Of a DNA stretch of 64,000 nt, positions 34,051 through 43,212 are shown piece by piece. Within the stretch, counting starts at the first letter, position 1, and each line of letters begins with the position of its first letter. A program made the position numbers and the translations under genes. The notes under the pieces are model-generated. The model was not told where the DNA came from, searched no databases, and worked only from the letters and a program-made list of their open reading frames with translations. The stretch spans positions 1-64,000 of the forward strand of contig CANDGI010000002.1 of the NCBI GenBank assembly GCA_947384285.1, written 5' to 3'. The DNA comes from an uncultured Lachnospiraceae bacterium. GTDB lineage: Bacteria; Bacillota; Clostridia; Lachnospirales; Lachnospiraceae.

Positions 34051-34964
34051 GGCTCCTCCTCCCTGATTCCTTCCACATATTCCTTCCAATCAAATACCGC
34101 TTCCACAGAAGCAATCCCAACCTCAATCATATCCTCATCCGGTTCCCTGGTGGTCAGCTTCTGTATCCACAGGCCTGGTTTGCTCAGCACATTAATCCAC
34201 CTGCTTTCGCTTCTTCCTGCAAAACGGATAATCTCATAAGAAATCCCTGCAACCAATGGCACAATGGCAAGCCTTAAAACCAGACGGAGAAAACTGGAAT
34301 CTACACGGATAAACATCGTTGCAATGATGGTAATAACCACAACGAAAAATAAAAAACTGGTTCCGCAGCGTTTATGCTCCCTGGAGCTTTTCTTTACATT
34401 TTCCACGGTCAAATCCATGCCATGCTCAATGCAGTTGATGCATTTATGCTCTGCGCCATGGTACATAAACACCCTTCTGATGTCTTCCATCCGGGAAATC
34501 AACAGAATATATCCCAGAAAAATCAGAAGCCTTAAAACTCCTTCCAGCAAAATCACCGCTGTCTCCGACTTTATAAATTTCTGGAACACCAAAGAAATGT
34601 AAAAGGGAAGCGCCATAAAAACTGCTACTGCCATCACAATGGACAGACAGATGGTAACTCCCATCTCCACACGCTCTTTCTTACTGTCCCTTTGCTTTTC
34701 CTCCGTTTCTTCTTCAAAAAAGGAAGCGGAAAACGTCAGGCAGGACATGCCAAGAATCATGGATTCAATAAAATTAATCACTCCACGGACAAAAACCAGG
34801 TTGCGTACTGCGGCATTCTTACAAATCCCATTGTACTCTCTCTTTTCCACTATAATTTCATGGTCAGGCTTACGGACAGCCACCGCATAGCTTTCCTTAT
34901 TCTTCATCATAACGCCTTCCATCACTGCCTGTCCGCCAATTCCCGAATACGCCAAATTTCTCAC
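34047..34964 (-). CDS. DUF1385 membrane protein
   Basis: The protein of about 300 residues has the diagnostic IGGQAVMEGVMMKNKESYAV at the N-terminus, at least four membrane helices in the middle, and the conserved YHGAEHKCINCIEHG motif. The family is widespread in Clostridia next to prmC and prfA; its function is unknown, although the AEHK and Cys residues hint at metal binding. The start is uncertain: a GTG at 34964 sits too close to the GGAAGG site, and the TTG four codons later has better spacing. Confidence 0.9.
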   Translation of the reverse strand: MRNLAYSGIGGQAVMEGVMMKNKESYAVAVRKPDHEIIVEKREYNGICKNAAVRNLVFVRGVINFIESMILGMSCLTFSASFFEEETEEKQRDSKKERVEMGVTICLSIVMAVAVFMALPFYISLVFQKFIKSETAVILLEGVLRLLIFLGYILLISRMEDIRRVFMYHGAEHKCINCIEHGMDLTVENVKKSSREHKRCGTSFLFFVVVITIIATMFIRVDSSFLRLVLRLAIVPLVAGISYEIIRFAGRSESRWINVLSKPGLWIQKLTTREPDEDMIEVGIASVEAVFDWKEYVEGIREEEP

Positions 34965-34970
34965 CCCTTC

Positions 34971-35062
34971 CGCTCTTTGATCCGTTATCTTCTGTAACGA
35001 ACCACACCAAAATTCACGCTCTTTGATCCATCATCCGCTGTAACGAACCGCATCAAAATAGA
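34971..35062. repeat. 46-bp imperfect tandem duplication upstream of DUF1385
   Basis: Units 34971-35016 and 35017-35062 share CGCTCTTTGATCC and CTGTAACGAACC. The first unit includes the ribosome-binding-site region of the DUF1385 gene. Confidence 0.75.
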
Positions 35063-35079
35063 AAATTTTCTTCTCATAG

Positions 35080-35113
35080 AAAAATAGAGGATGTCCACAA
35101 TAAAGACATCCTC
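35080..35113 (-). terminator. Terminator after rpmE
   Basis: GAGGATGTC (35087-35095) pairs with GACATCCTC (35105-35113) and is followed on the minus strand by TATTTTTC. It lies about 45 bases after the rpmE stop. Confidence 0.75.
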
Positions 35114-35158
35114 CCTTTGCTGCTTTCACATACTCATTCACGGAGCCTGCAACTAATC

Positions 35159-35365
35159 TTACTGATTATTGATACCATACTTCTTATTGAACTTGTCAAT
35201 ACGTCCACGAGCCTGAGCAGCTTTCTGCTGTCCGGTGTAGAACGGATGGCATTTGGAACAGATTTCCACATGAATATCTTTCTTGGTTGATCCTGTAACA
35301 AATGTATTTCCACAGTTGCATGTTACAGTTGCCTGATAATAATCTGGATGGATTCCTTCTCTCAT
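35159..35365 (-). CDS. rpmE: 50S ribosomal protein L31
   Basis: The 68-residue protein has the zinc-containing L31 pattern: [20 protein letters not shown], then [10 protein letters not shown]. The start at 35365 has a GAGGTG site at good spacing. The Cys pairs indicate the zinc-replete form. It precedes DUF1385-prmC-prfA and has its own promoter and terminator. Confidence 0.96.
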   Translation of the reverse strand: MREGIHPDYYQATVTCNCGNTFVTGSTKKDIHVEICSKCHPFYTGQQKAAQARGRIDKFNKKYGINNQ

Positions 35366-35445
35366 GATTTTCACCTCTTCACACTGTATTTGAAATCTTA
35401 TTTATGGATTTTTCACATTTATGCTGCCTATGCAACAGCGTTGTT

Positions 35446-35474
35446 ATTGTAACATATTTTTTTTATCTATGCAA
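35446..35474 (-). promoter_or_regulatory. rpmE promoter
   Basis: TTGCAT (35469-35474) and TACAAT (35446-35451) are 17 bases apart on the minus strand, about 80 bases before rpmE. Confidence 0.65.
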
Positions 35475-35599
35475 GTTTTATTTGGAAAATAATTATAAAT
35501 TTTGCAGCCGTCGTTACTGTTCACACCCGTAACAGGCCAATGGGTTATCTGTACTGTTACAGATCCTTTGCCTAGATCTTCCCAGGCAAACAGGCCTCA

Positions 35600-37891
35600 T
35601 CAATAGATGGCGGGAATGCTGAATATCCTCGTCCGTGTTCCGCCATAAGCTGCACTGTATGATGCCTCCATCCATACAATCCGCCCTTTGCTGAGAATCG
35701 GCTGGGAACTGGCTGAAAAAGAAAGCCCTGCATATGTCTTTGTATAAATCTTTCTCCCTGTGTCACTGACAACAACATACTGCACTTTCGTAGAATTTCC
35801 CTGCTTGGTGGAATACATGACTGCAAACCTGGTATCTGACAGCTTAACCATCCGTGCTTCTCCCACTGTAACAGATGATGTTTTTGGATGATACTGCGTC
35901 AGCCATTTCACCTTCGTTTTTCCCGTCTTACGGTTGGTAATTGTCAGATAAACATTCTTCTTCAAGCTGCTGTCAGAGCCGGAAACGCCTTTCACTTTAT
36001 ACTTGTGAGGAACAGAAATCCCACATGTCAGCACATTCTTGCTGCCTATCTCCATGCCGCCTGCCTTGCACCCTGTATAATTCTGTCCTATCGTTCCTTG
36101 AAAAGAAAACAACCCTTTCTCGCTTGAATAGGAAGTCTCCGCCCCATACTGATCTACCATGGTCAATAGCAGCGACCGGGGAAAGGCATCCCCATGATCC
36201 AGCAAATAAAGGCTTCCGTCTTTAAATTTTATGAATTGATTGAAGGAATGGCTGACATAGCTGTTATTTGCCTGTTTTACCTTCATCTTCTTGGTATCAA
36301 TCTTAAATGAAATATTTGACTGATGCCTCAGGCCATCGTCTCCCTGGAACATCGTCCTGGATGTTACCAGGTACAGCGTCGAGCCTTGCATATCCATCCG
36401 GCAGTTGCCAGCATCAAAGGGCTTGTATATCCCAACAAATTTATTGGAAGCTCCTCCTTTAATGTTTGCTGTCTTGCACTTTTTCCACTTACTATTGTAT
36501 TGTATCACTTTTATGACAGTCTTGGTTCTGCTTTCCTGATGGTTGGCATAACCTACTGCTACATAAAAATTTCCATCCGGCCCATGGTAAAAACCGCCCC
36601 ACAAATCATACCCTATCTTTACTGTTTTCGTGCTCTTCACCTTCAGGGCTGAATCCAGCGTATAAATTTTCAAAGAAGCATCATTTTGCACGCAGACTGC
36701 ATGGAGCTTTCCACCTGCCTGGTAATAATAGGTTTTATCACTATGTGACCAGTTCCAGCTATATTGGCCGCTGGAACCGGCGGTCTGGCTGATTTTATCC
36801 TGATCCACAGCCTTGGCTTTTCCACTCTTGGGAATAAACTGCGAAACGGAGCCGGAAAATTCACTTTCCCCTTCTGGATATACTGTAACCAGCTTATAGA
36901 AATATGTTACTCCCTTCTCCACTTTCTGCCGATAGGAAGACCTGTTCCCTCCGGCGATTTTGGATACGCATTTGTATGCGCCGTTCTCATAGGTGGAACG
37001 ATATATTTTGTAAGCAGTCGCTCCTTCCATGGGCTTCCATTTGATAAGCAGATACCTGCTGCCGGATTTCTCGATGGAAGTAAACTCCGCTCCTATTTTA
37101 CGGGCAGTAAAGTCATACCCGCTATAGATATCTTCCTCTCCCCGCATGACGCGCTCGCCGTCTTTTATAAATCCAACTACCCGGTAACTGTATGGTTTGT
37201 CCCATTGTGCATCTAGAATGGAGCTGGAACTTCCTCCATCTACGCTTTTCACTGTCTTATAGTTATTCTTTCCAGCAGGCGCACGTTCAATGGAATATCC
37301 GCTGCAGCCAGGTATTTTTTCCCACTTCAATTGGATGCTTTTGTATCCAATCTGTTTCACGCTCTTAACCTCTATCATGGGCGGCAGAACATAAATTTTC
37401 GTTTTATAGGTATCCATCCCGGCTTTCACTATAATTTCACATACGCCTGGACGCACTGCCTGGAAACTGATATGGTTTGAATTATAAGTTCCCGCTTTTA
37501 TTACAATGGATGTATCAGAAGTAATCTTGATAACATTGGTATCTGAGCTTGACACCTGCAGCGTATACGAAGTATCCGTCTCATTATCACATTCAAATTG
37601 TACGCTGCGTTTATCGCCGGGAAGGCAATGCAGCTCATCTCCCCACAGGTCTTTATAAAAAATAAACTTAAATCCATTGTCCTGCCCGCTGGCTCTCATT
37701 TTTGTCTCTGTAGTTCTCTTTTCCCCAATAGCTGTTATCTCGTCCCGCTGTTCCACTGCCCTGGCCTCTGTTTCTTCATAACATTGCAGTTCTCCCACGC
37801 CTGCCGCTTCCACGGTTTGGCTCATCTGTGCCGGAAACATTCCCACAAACAGCCCCACTGCCAGCAAAACACTTCCTATTTTCCTTTTCAT
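35600..37891 (-). CDS. Large secreted protein with Ig-like and fibronectin type III domains
   Basis: The product of about 763 residues begins MKRKIGSVLLAVGLFVGMFP and has a signal peptide cleaved near VEAAG. Residues of about 85-165 look like a bacterial Ig-like domain (SSSDTNVIKITSDTSIVIKA). Two FN3-type domains follow at about 170-350 (IQLKWEKIPGCSGYSIER and LIKWKPMEGATAYKIYRS). The C-terminal 400 residues are beta-rich with repeated Tyr/Trp blades (GGFYHGPDGNFYVAVGY, FKDGSLYLLDHG), suggesting a beta-propeller. No enzyme motif or sortase signal is visible. The start at 37891 has an AAGGG site; upstream ATGs do not. It lies 26 bases after rho. Confidence 0.8.
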   Translation of the reverse strand: MKRKIGSVLLAVGLFVGMFPAQMSQTVEAAGVGELQCYEETEARAVEQRDEITAIGEKRTTETKMRASGQDNGFKFIFYKDLWGDELHCLPGDKRSVQFECDNETDTSYTLQVSSSDTNVIKITSDTSIVIKAGTYNSNHISFQAVRPGVCEIIVKAGMDTYKTKIYVLPPMIEVKSVKQIGYKSIQLKWEKIPGCSGYSIERAPAGKNNYKTVKSVDGGSSSSILDAQWDKPYSYRVVGFIKDGERVMRGEEDIYSGYDFTARKIGAEFTSIEKSGSRYLLIKWKPMEGATAYKIYRSTYENGAYKCVSKIAGGNRSSYRQKVEKGVTYFYKLVTVYPEGESEFSGSVSQFIPKSGKAKAVDQDKISQTAGSSGQYSWNWSHSDKTYYYQAGGKLHAVCVQNDASLKIYTLDSALKVKSTKTVKIGYDLWGGFYHGPDGNFYVAVGYANHQESRTKTVIKVIQYNSKWKKCKTANIKGGASNKFVGIYKPFDAGNCRMDMQGSTLYLVTSRTMFQGDDGLRHQSNISFKIDTKKMKVKQANNSYVSHSFNQFIKFKDGSLYLLDHGDAFPRSLLLTMVDQYGAETSYSSEKGLFSFQGTIGQNYTGCKAGGMEIGSKNVLTCGISVPHKYKVKGVSGSDSSLKKNVYLTITNRKTGKTKVKWLTQYHPKTSSVTVGEARMVKLSDTRFAVMYSTKQGNSTKVQYVVVSDTGRKIYTKTYAGLSFSASSQPILSKGRIVWMEASYSAAYGGTRTRIFSIPAIY

Positions 37892-37917
37892 AATTTTACT
37901 TACCCTTCTTCCCATCA

Positions 37918-39597
37918 CTAAATAAGCTTGGTCTTTTTAATCATCTGGCAGAATTCCCGGTTGCTATTGGTACGCACAAACAGGTTCAAGATGCTTTCTA
38001 CAGCCTCGTCTGCCTTCATTCCATTAATCGCCCGGCGCATAATCTCTACTGCTTCCTGCTCCTCCCTGCTCAGCAGCAGATCCTCCCGCCTTGTGCCGGA
38101 TTTGGTAATGTCAACCGCCGGGAAAATTCTCCGCTCCGACAGCTTCCGGTCCAAAATAATCTCCATATTTCCGGTTCCCTTGAATTCTTCATAAATCACA
38201 TCATCCATACGGCTTCCAGTCTCCACCAAAGCAGTTGCCAGAATCGTAATGCTGCCCCCTTCCCGCATATTGCGGGCCGCTCCAAAGAACCGTTTCGGCA
38301 TATGTAATGCTGCCGGGTCAATACCGCCGGATAAGGTTCTTCCGCTGGGGGGGACAATCAGGTTATATGCCCTTGCCAGACGGGTAATGCTGTCCAAAAG
38401 GATCATCACATCCTTCCTATGCTCTACCAGGCGCCTTGCACGCTCAATTACCATTTCTGATACACGCTTATGGTGTTCCGGCAATTCATCAAAGGTAGAG
38501 TAGATTACCTCCACATTCCTGCCTTCAATTGCTTCCTTGATATCTGTCACTTCCTCGGGACGTTCGTCAATTAAAAGAATAATCAGGTGCATGTCCGGGT
38601 TATTCCTGGTCACAGCCTTCGCCACCTGCTTTAACAGTGTGGTCTTGCCAGCCTTCGGCGGCGATACGATCATCCCGCGCTGCCCTTTTCCGATTGGGGA
38701 AACCACATCCATAATCCGCATGGCAATGGCGCTCCGGTCTGTTTCCAGGCGAATCCTCTCATTTGGGAAAATAGGAGTCAAATCCTCAAAGTTCGGACGC
38801 CTTAATATCTCGGATGGATGGTTCCCATTGATGCTTTTAATATACAAAAGAGCGCTGAACTTTTCCTGCTGGGTCTTCACCCTTGTATTTCCATGGATAA
38901 TATCTCCCGTTTTTAAGCCGAACTTGCGAATCTGGGAGGGGGATACATAAACGTCATGATCTCCTGGCAGATAATTTTCGCAGCGGATAAATCCATATCC
39001 ATCCGGCATAACCTCCAAAATTCCATGTGCACTGATTCCGCTGTCCAGCTCTGGATTATCAATCTCTATTCCATCTGCCGTAATCACCCTGGAAGGCTTC
39101 CGGTCTGGTTCCCTCATATGCCTTCCTTCCGGCCTCTCCTCATTGCTTCCGCCAGAAGGCCTGCGTTCCGGTTCTTTCCCCTGTCTGGTTTCAGCTTTGT
39201 CATCACTGTTCCTGCCAGAGGATTTCCGTTCCGGTTCTTTCCCCTGCTTCGCTTCTGCCTTCTCCTCACTGTTTCTGCCAGAAGCTCTCACCTCTGTCTC
39301 TCTTGCTGGCCTTGTCTCTGTTCTCTCTTCGCTGTTTCTGCCAGGGGATTTCACCTCTGCCGCTTTTGCTGGCCTTGTCTCTGTTCTCTCTTCACTGCTT
39401 CTGCCAGAAGCTTTCTGTTCCGGCTCCTGCTTCACCTGCGCGCTCTCTTCGCCCTCTCCATTGGCAGCCTTCTCATCCTCCTGCACCATCAGCTCTACCA
39501 ATTCTTTCTTCTTCAACCCGGAAAGATGCCGCAAGCCTCTTGCTTTGGCCACCTCCCGCAACACACTTACTGATAAACTCTCATATTTTTCTCTCAT
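37918..39597 (-). CDS. rho: Transcription termination factor Rho with a repeat-rich N-terminal insertion
   Basis: Rho is the hexameric RNA helicase that terminates transcription. This 559-residue form has the N-terminal Rho-N helix ([20 protein letters not shown]), then an insertion of about 120 disordered charged residues built of about five 21-residue repeats ([14 protein letters not shown] type). The RNA-binding cold-shock-like domain ([20 protein letters not shown]) and the ATPase domain with Walker [11 protein letters not shown] and LIDERPEEV follow. Inserted domains in Rho are known in several Clostridia and Actinobacteria. A GGAG site precedes the ATG. Confidence 0.95.
   Translation of the reverse strand: MREKYESLSVSVLREVAKARGLRHLSGLKKKELVELMVQEDEKAANGEGEESAQVKQEPEQKASGRSSEERTETRPAKAAEVKSPGRNSEERTETRPARETEVRASGRNSEEKAEAKQGKEPERKSSGRNSDDKAETRQGKEPERRPSGGSNEERPEGRHMREPDRKPSRVITADGIEIDNPELDSGISAHGILEVMPDGYGFIRCENYLPGDHDVYVSPSQIRKFGLKTGDIIHGNTRVKTQQEKFSALLYIKSINGNHPSEILRRPNFEDLTPIFPNERIRLETDRSAIAMRIMDVVSPIGKGQRGMIVSPPKAGKTTLLKQVAKAVTRNNPDMHLIILLIDERPEEVTDIKEAIEGRNVEVIYSTFDELPEHHKRVSEMVIERARRLVEHRKDVMILLDSITRLARAYNLIVPPSGRTLSGGIDPAALHMPKRFFGAARNMREGGSITILATALVETGSRMDDVIYEEFKGTGNMEIILDRKLSERRIFPAVDITKSGTRREDLLLSREEQEAVEIMRRAINGMKADEAVESILNLFVRTNSNREFCQMIKKTKLI
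39115..39430. repeat. Approximately 63-bp repeats in the rho N-terminal region
   Basis: About five diverged units encode 21-residue repeats ending [12 protein letters not shown] or close variants. The period is a multiple of three, so the frame is preserved. Confidence 0.8.
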
Positions 39598-39793
39598 CTC
39601 TTTCTCCTTTTTACTGCCATTTATTTATTGGGAATCTCTGTCAGACTAGACAATGATTTTCATTACTCTAAAAGCGAAAGCTTCCACAGCAAGGATGGCC
39701 ATACAGACCACCGGACGGATGGCTGGGGATACACAGAAATTTCAATGAATTATATTATACACCATCTTTTTGCAAATAGGAAGCCCTTTTTTC

Positions 39794-39822
39794 TTGATTT
39801 GTATTTTTTTTCATGTTATCCT
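39794..39822 (+). promoter_or_regulatory. Promoter of the malic enzyme gene
   Basis: TTGATT (39794-39799) and TATCCT (39817-39822) are 17 bases apart, followed by AAAAGGAGTG before ATG 39847. On the opposite strand a TATAAT-rich stretch (39751-39765) may serve rho. Confidence 0.5.
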
Positions 39823-39846
39823 AATTGGGAAAAGGAGTGATAAATC

Positions 39847-41001
39847 ATGACAACCAGCGAAAAAGCAATTTTTCTACATAAAGAATGGAATGGAAAAATT
39901 GAAACCATATCCAAATCCCCTGTAAAAAACAGAGAAGACTTATCCATCGCCTATACCCCCGGCGTAGCGGAGCCCTGCAAACTGATTGCAGAAGATCCCC
40001 GAAATGCTTACGTTTATACCATGAAGGCAAATACCGTAGCCGTTGTCTCTGACGGCAGCGCAGTCCTCGGCCTTGGAAATATCGGCCCTTACGCCGCCAT
40101 GCCTGTGATGGAGGGGAAATGCGTCCTGTTTAAAGAATTCGGCGGGTTGAATGCCGTCCCCATCTGCCTGGATACCCAGGATACAGAAGAAATCATCAAA
40201 GCTGTCACCTATCTGGCCCCGGGATTCGGCGGCATCAATTTAGAGGATATTTCCGCCCCCCGCTGCTTTGAAATTGAAGAACGGTTGAAAGAGACATTGT
40301 CCATCCCCGTGTTCCATGACGACCAGCATGGCACCGCCATTGTAGTGCTTGCAGGAATTATCAACGCCCTGAAAGTAACCGGAAAGAAAAAAGAGGACTG
40401 CCAGGTGGTTGTAAACGGCGCAGGCTCCGCCGGCATTGCCATCACCAGGCTGCTTTTGACATACGGATTTTCCCATATTACCATGTGCGACCGCTATGGA
40501 ATCATCCATAAAAATTATCCAGATTTGAACTGGATGCAGAAAAAAATGACAGGCCTTACCAATCTGGAACAAAAGACAGGCTCCTTGAAGGATGCCCTAA
40601 AGGGCGCAGATATTTTTGTAGGCGTTTCCGCTCCAGGCCTTGTAACCTCTGAAATGGTATCTTCCATGAACCAGGATGCCATTTTGTTCGCTATGGCAAA
40701 TCCCGTTCCTGAAATTATGCCGGATATTGCAAAAGCCGCCGGCGCAAAGGTTGTGGGAACCGGGCGCAGCGATTTTCCAAACCAGGTCAATAACGTAGTG
40801 GCTTTCCCAGGCATATTCAAAGGGGCGCTGGAAGGACACGCTTCCCAGATTACCGAAGAAATGAAGCTGGCTGCCGCCGAAGCCATTGCCGGGCTGGTAT
40901 CGGAAGAACAGCTTACAGAAGACTTTATTATGCCGGAAGCCTTTGACCCCCGGGTGGCTCAGGCGGTAAGCAATGCGGTAAAATCCCATATTTCCAGGTA
41001 G
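39847..41001 (+). CDS. NAD(P)-dependent malic enzyme
   Basis: The enzyme oxidatively decarboxylates malate to pyruvate and CO2. The 384-residue short bacterial form has the Tyr-containing SIAYTPGVAEPC, the Lys in MKANTVAVVSDGSAVLGLGN, the metal-site FHDDQHGTAIVVLAG and the Rossmann loop NGAGSAGIAI. Because the loop lacks an extended NADP signature I leave the cofactor open. It is followed after four bases by the radical SAM gene on the same strand, so the two are probably co-transcribed. An AAAGGAGTG site precedes the ATG. Confidence 0.94.
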   Translation: MTTSEKAIFLHKEWNGKIETISKSPVKNREDLSIAYTPGVAEPCKLIAEDPRNAYVYTMKANTVAVVSDGSAVLGLGNIGPYAAMPVMEGKCVLFKEFGGLNAVPICLDTQDTEEIIKAVTYLAPGFGGINLEDISAPRCFEIEERLKETLSIPVFHDDQHGTAIVVLAGIINALKVTGKKKEDCQVVVNGAGSAGIAITRLLLTYGFSHITMCDRYGIIHKNYPDLNWMQKKMTGLTNLEQKTGSLKDALKGADIFVGVSAPGLVTSEMVSSMNQDAILFAMANPVPEIMPDIAKAAGAKVVGTGRSDFPNQVNNVVAFPGIFKGALEGHASQITEEMKLAAAEAIAGLVSEEQLTEDFIMPEAFDPRVAQAVSNAVKSHISR

Positions 41002-41005
41002 TCCT

Positions 41006-42061
41006 ATGGTTTGGAATGACAAGCGTTATTACTCCATCGATTATTATCTGAAACAGGCCTTCGGGGAAAAAGTCTACCGGCTGTCATTAAACGGAGGCAT
41101 GACCTGCCCCAACCGGGACGGCACCCTGGGCAGCCATGGATGCATTTTCTGCAGCGCCGCAGGCAGCGGTGATTTTGCCCAGAAAGATCTTCCCATCCCA
41201 GAGCAGTTGGCGGCTGCCAAAAGCCAGATACAGCAAAAAAGAAACTGCCGGAAATTTATTGCATATTTCCAGGCATACACCAACACCTATGCCCCTGTGG
41301 ACTATCTGAGGGGTCTTTTTCTTGATGCCATCAACGATCCTGACGTGGTAATCTTATCCATCGCCACCAGGCCGGACTGCCTTTCGGGAGAAATTTTAGA
41401 TCTTCTGGCGGAATTAAACCAAAGAAAACCTGTCTGGATAGAGCTGGGGCTGCAGACCATCCATCCAAGCACCCACCGCTTTATCCGCAGCGGATTTACC
41501 CTGGACTGTTTTCACGAAGCGGTAACGCAGCTTCTTCTGCGGGGCATTCCAGTGATTGTCCATGTGATTTTAGGGCTTCCCGGCGAAAGCCGGCAGCAAA
41601 TGCTGGAAACGGTTTCCCATGTGGGGAGCCTGCCTGTTTTCGGCATCAAATTGCAGCTGCTCCACGTCCTGTCCGACACCGGCCTTGGCACGCTCTACCA
41701 GCAGCGCCCATTCCCTCTTTTTACCCAGGAGGAATACTGTGAGATGATTTGCGACTGCCTGGAAATCCTGCCGGAGACAATCACCATCCACCGGCTCACC
41801 GGAGACGGCCCAAAGGAATTGCTGATCGCTCCTCTTTGGAGCAGCGCAAAACGCAGCGTCTTGAACCAAATCCAAAAGACCCTGAAAAACCGGGACACCT
41901 GGCAAGGAAAATATTTTGTTCCCGATAATCCAGCCACAAGGAGTGAAACCAATGGCCATGTCCCCGATAAGCCAGCCAAACGAAGTGAAACCAGTGACCG
42001 TGTTCCCGATAAGCTAACCAAAAGGAGGGAAACCAATGGCAGAAGCCTTAACCCAATATAA
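41006..42061 (+). CDS. TIGR01212 family radical SAM protein (YhcC-like), with a duplicated C-terminal tail
   Basis: The 351-residue protein begins YYLKQAFGEKVYRLSLNGGM and has the radical SAM cluster motif CPNRDGTLGSHGCIFC, a longer spacing typical of this family. GLQTIH and GLPGES SAM-binding segments follow. The substrate is unknown. The expected protein ends near residue 303; the last 48 residues are three 14-residue repeats (VPDKPAKRSETSDR type). These result from tandem duplication of the DUF4364 translation start region. It overlaps DUF4364 by 26 bases. Confidence 0.9.
   Translation: MVWNDKRYYSIDYYLKQAFGEKVYRLSLNGGMTCPNRDGTLGSHGCIFCSAAGSGDFAQKDLPIPEQLAAAKSQIQQKRNCRKFIAYFQAYTNTYAPVDYLRGLFLDAINDPDVVILSIATRPDCLSGEILDLLAELNQRKPVWIELGLQTIHPSTHRFIRSGFTLDCFHEAVTQLLLRGIPVIVHVILGLPGESRQQMLETVSHVGSLPVFGIKLQLLHVLSDTGLGTLYQQRPFPLFTQEEYCEMICDCLEILPETITIHRLTGDGPKELLIAPLWSSAKRSVLNQIQKTLKNRDTWQGKYFVPDNPATRSETNGHVPDKPAKRSETSDRVPDKLTKRRETNGRSLNPI
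41918..42043 (+). repeat. Three-copy 42-bp repeat carrying a Shine-Dalgarno/start region
   Basis: Units 41918-41959, 41960-42001 and 42002-42043 each contain CCCGATAA, a purine-rich AAGGAGTGAAACCA-like block and ATGGCC or a close variant. Only the third copy has a full AGGAGGG and is the real start of the DUF4364 gene (ATG 42036). The 42-base period is in frame for the radical SAM gene. Confidence 0.9.
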
Positions 42062-42551
42062 GCTGATTGTATTATATATGTTAGATCATGTGGATTTCCC
42101 ACTGACCAACACCCAGATTTCCAATTTTGTCCTGGAAAAGGAATACACCACTTACTTCACCATCCAGCAGGCCATCAGCGAGTTAATCAGCGCAGAATTA
42201 ATTCGTGCGGAATCCACCCACAACAATACCTGTTACTACATGATGCCTGCGGGAAGGGAGACTCTTTCCTATTTCCCAGATAAAATATCTGCTGCGATTA
42301 AAGCGGATGTCCTTTCCTATTTTGCAGAAAATAAAATCGAATTGAAGCAGGAAATCTCCGTGATTGCAGACTACTACAAAACCACTGCACAGGAATACGC
42401 TGTGCGGTGCCAAATCAAAGAAAAGGAACACTCTTTGATTGACCTGACCATCACCCTGAAAACAAAAGAACAAGCAGAAGCAGCCTGTTCCAATTGGAAC
42501 AAGCAGAACGAAGAAGTATATGCTTATCTGATGGATCTGCTGATAAAATAA
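42036..42551 (+). CDS. DUF4364 family winged-helix protein
   Basis: The 171-residue protein matches DUF4364, a family largely confined to Clostridia: TQYKLIVLYMLDHVDFPLTN, then FTIQQAISELISAELIRAES, a winged-helix DNA-binding arrangement. The C-terminal half is an alpha/beta region (VRCQIKEKEHSLIDLTITLK). It is likely a transcription factor, target unknown. An AGGAGGG site precedes ATG 42036. It shares a transcript with the malic enzyme and radical SAM genes. Confidence 0.9.
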   Translation: MAEALTQYKLIVLYMLDHVDFPLTNTQISNFVLEKEYTTYFTIQQAISELISAELIRAESTHNNTCYYMMPAGRETLSYFPDKISAAIKADVLSYFAENKIELKQEISVIADYYKTTAQEYAVRCQIKEKEHSLIDLTITLKTKEQAEAACSNWNKQNEEVYAYLMDLLIK

Positions 42552-42569
42552 AAGGACTGCCCAAAACAA

Positions 42570-42618
42570 AAAATCCTGCAGCATATCGATTTACCCTGCG
42601 ATATGCTATAGGATTTTT
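42570..42618. terminator. Bidirectional terminator between convergent genes
   Basis: AAATCCTGCAGCATATCG pairs with CGATATGCTATAGGATTT with small bulges; T runs flank it on both strands. It ends the malic-enzyme operon and the gene at 42638. Confidence 0.8.
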
Positions 42619-42637
42619 ACATTTTACAGCAGTTCCT

Positions 42638-43063
42638 CTATTTCCCTTTTGAGGAATCATCTTTTTCCAAAAATCTCATTCTGTTATCTTCAGAATCAAA
42701 GGAAATTGCCCCAAATCCTGCTCTCTCCAGATTATTCAGCTCGCGGTAGCACTTCTGGCAGAGATTTCCAAAGGTAATGGGCTCTCCGCACTTGGCGCAA
42801 TGAAGCGTATCCAGCCGCTCTTCATCTTCCTTATACTCAATCCTTCCTTCCAGAATCCACTTTTTCACCAGCCTGCGCGGAATGTTGAAATATTCTGCCA
42901 CCTGGTACTCATTTACATCTTTGGAACGGATATATTCTTTGACTTCTGAAAATAGCTGGTTCTCTTTGCAGAACGGGCATAATTCGTCTTCATAATCTTC
43001 TGGAAGGGAACCCCGGCATATTGCACAAAATTTCGAATTGTTAAATAAAGATACATGTTCCAA
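42638..43063 (-). CDS. Zinc-ribbon/HTH protein resembling flagellar operon protein YvyF
   Basis: The preferred start is the TTG at 43063, 9-10 bases after AGGGAG, giving 141 residues. An N-terminal zinc ribbon (CAICRGSLPEDYEDELCPFC) is followed by a short helix-turn-helix (VNEYQVAEYFNIPRRLVKKW) and a second Cys ribbon (CAKCGEPITFGNLCQKC). This is like the TIGR03826/YvyF family that in Bacillus lies with flgM. No flagellar genes are nearby, so only a generic regulatory or RNA/DNA-binding role is suggested. Confidence 0.75.
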   Translation of the reverse strand: MEHVSLFNNSKFCAICRGSLPEDYEDELCPFCKENQLFSEVKEYIRSKDVNEYQVAEYFNIPRRLVKKWILEGRIEYKEDEERLDTLHCAKCGEPITFGNLCQKCYRELNNLERAGFGAISFDSEDNRMRFLEKDDSSKGK

Positions 43064-43212
43064 AAAGACCACTCCCTTTTCTTTTCTTCTACAATGCTTC
43101 TTACTTCCTTTGCCGCCCTTTGGCGCTGGCATATTCCAGTTATCCTGCTCCATGCCCGCCAAAGCAAAATAACTATTTTTATTATTATAGCACTTTTTTT
43201 ATGTATCTTCTA

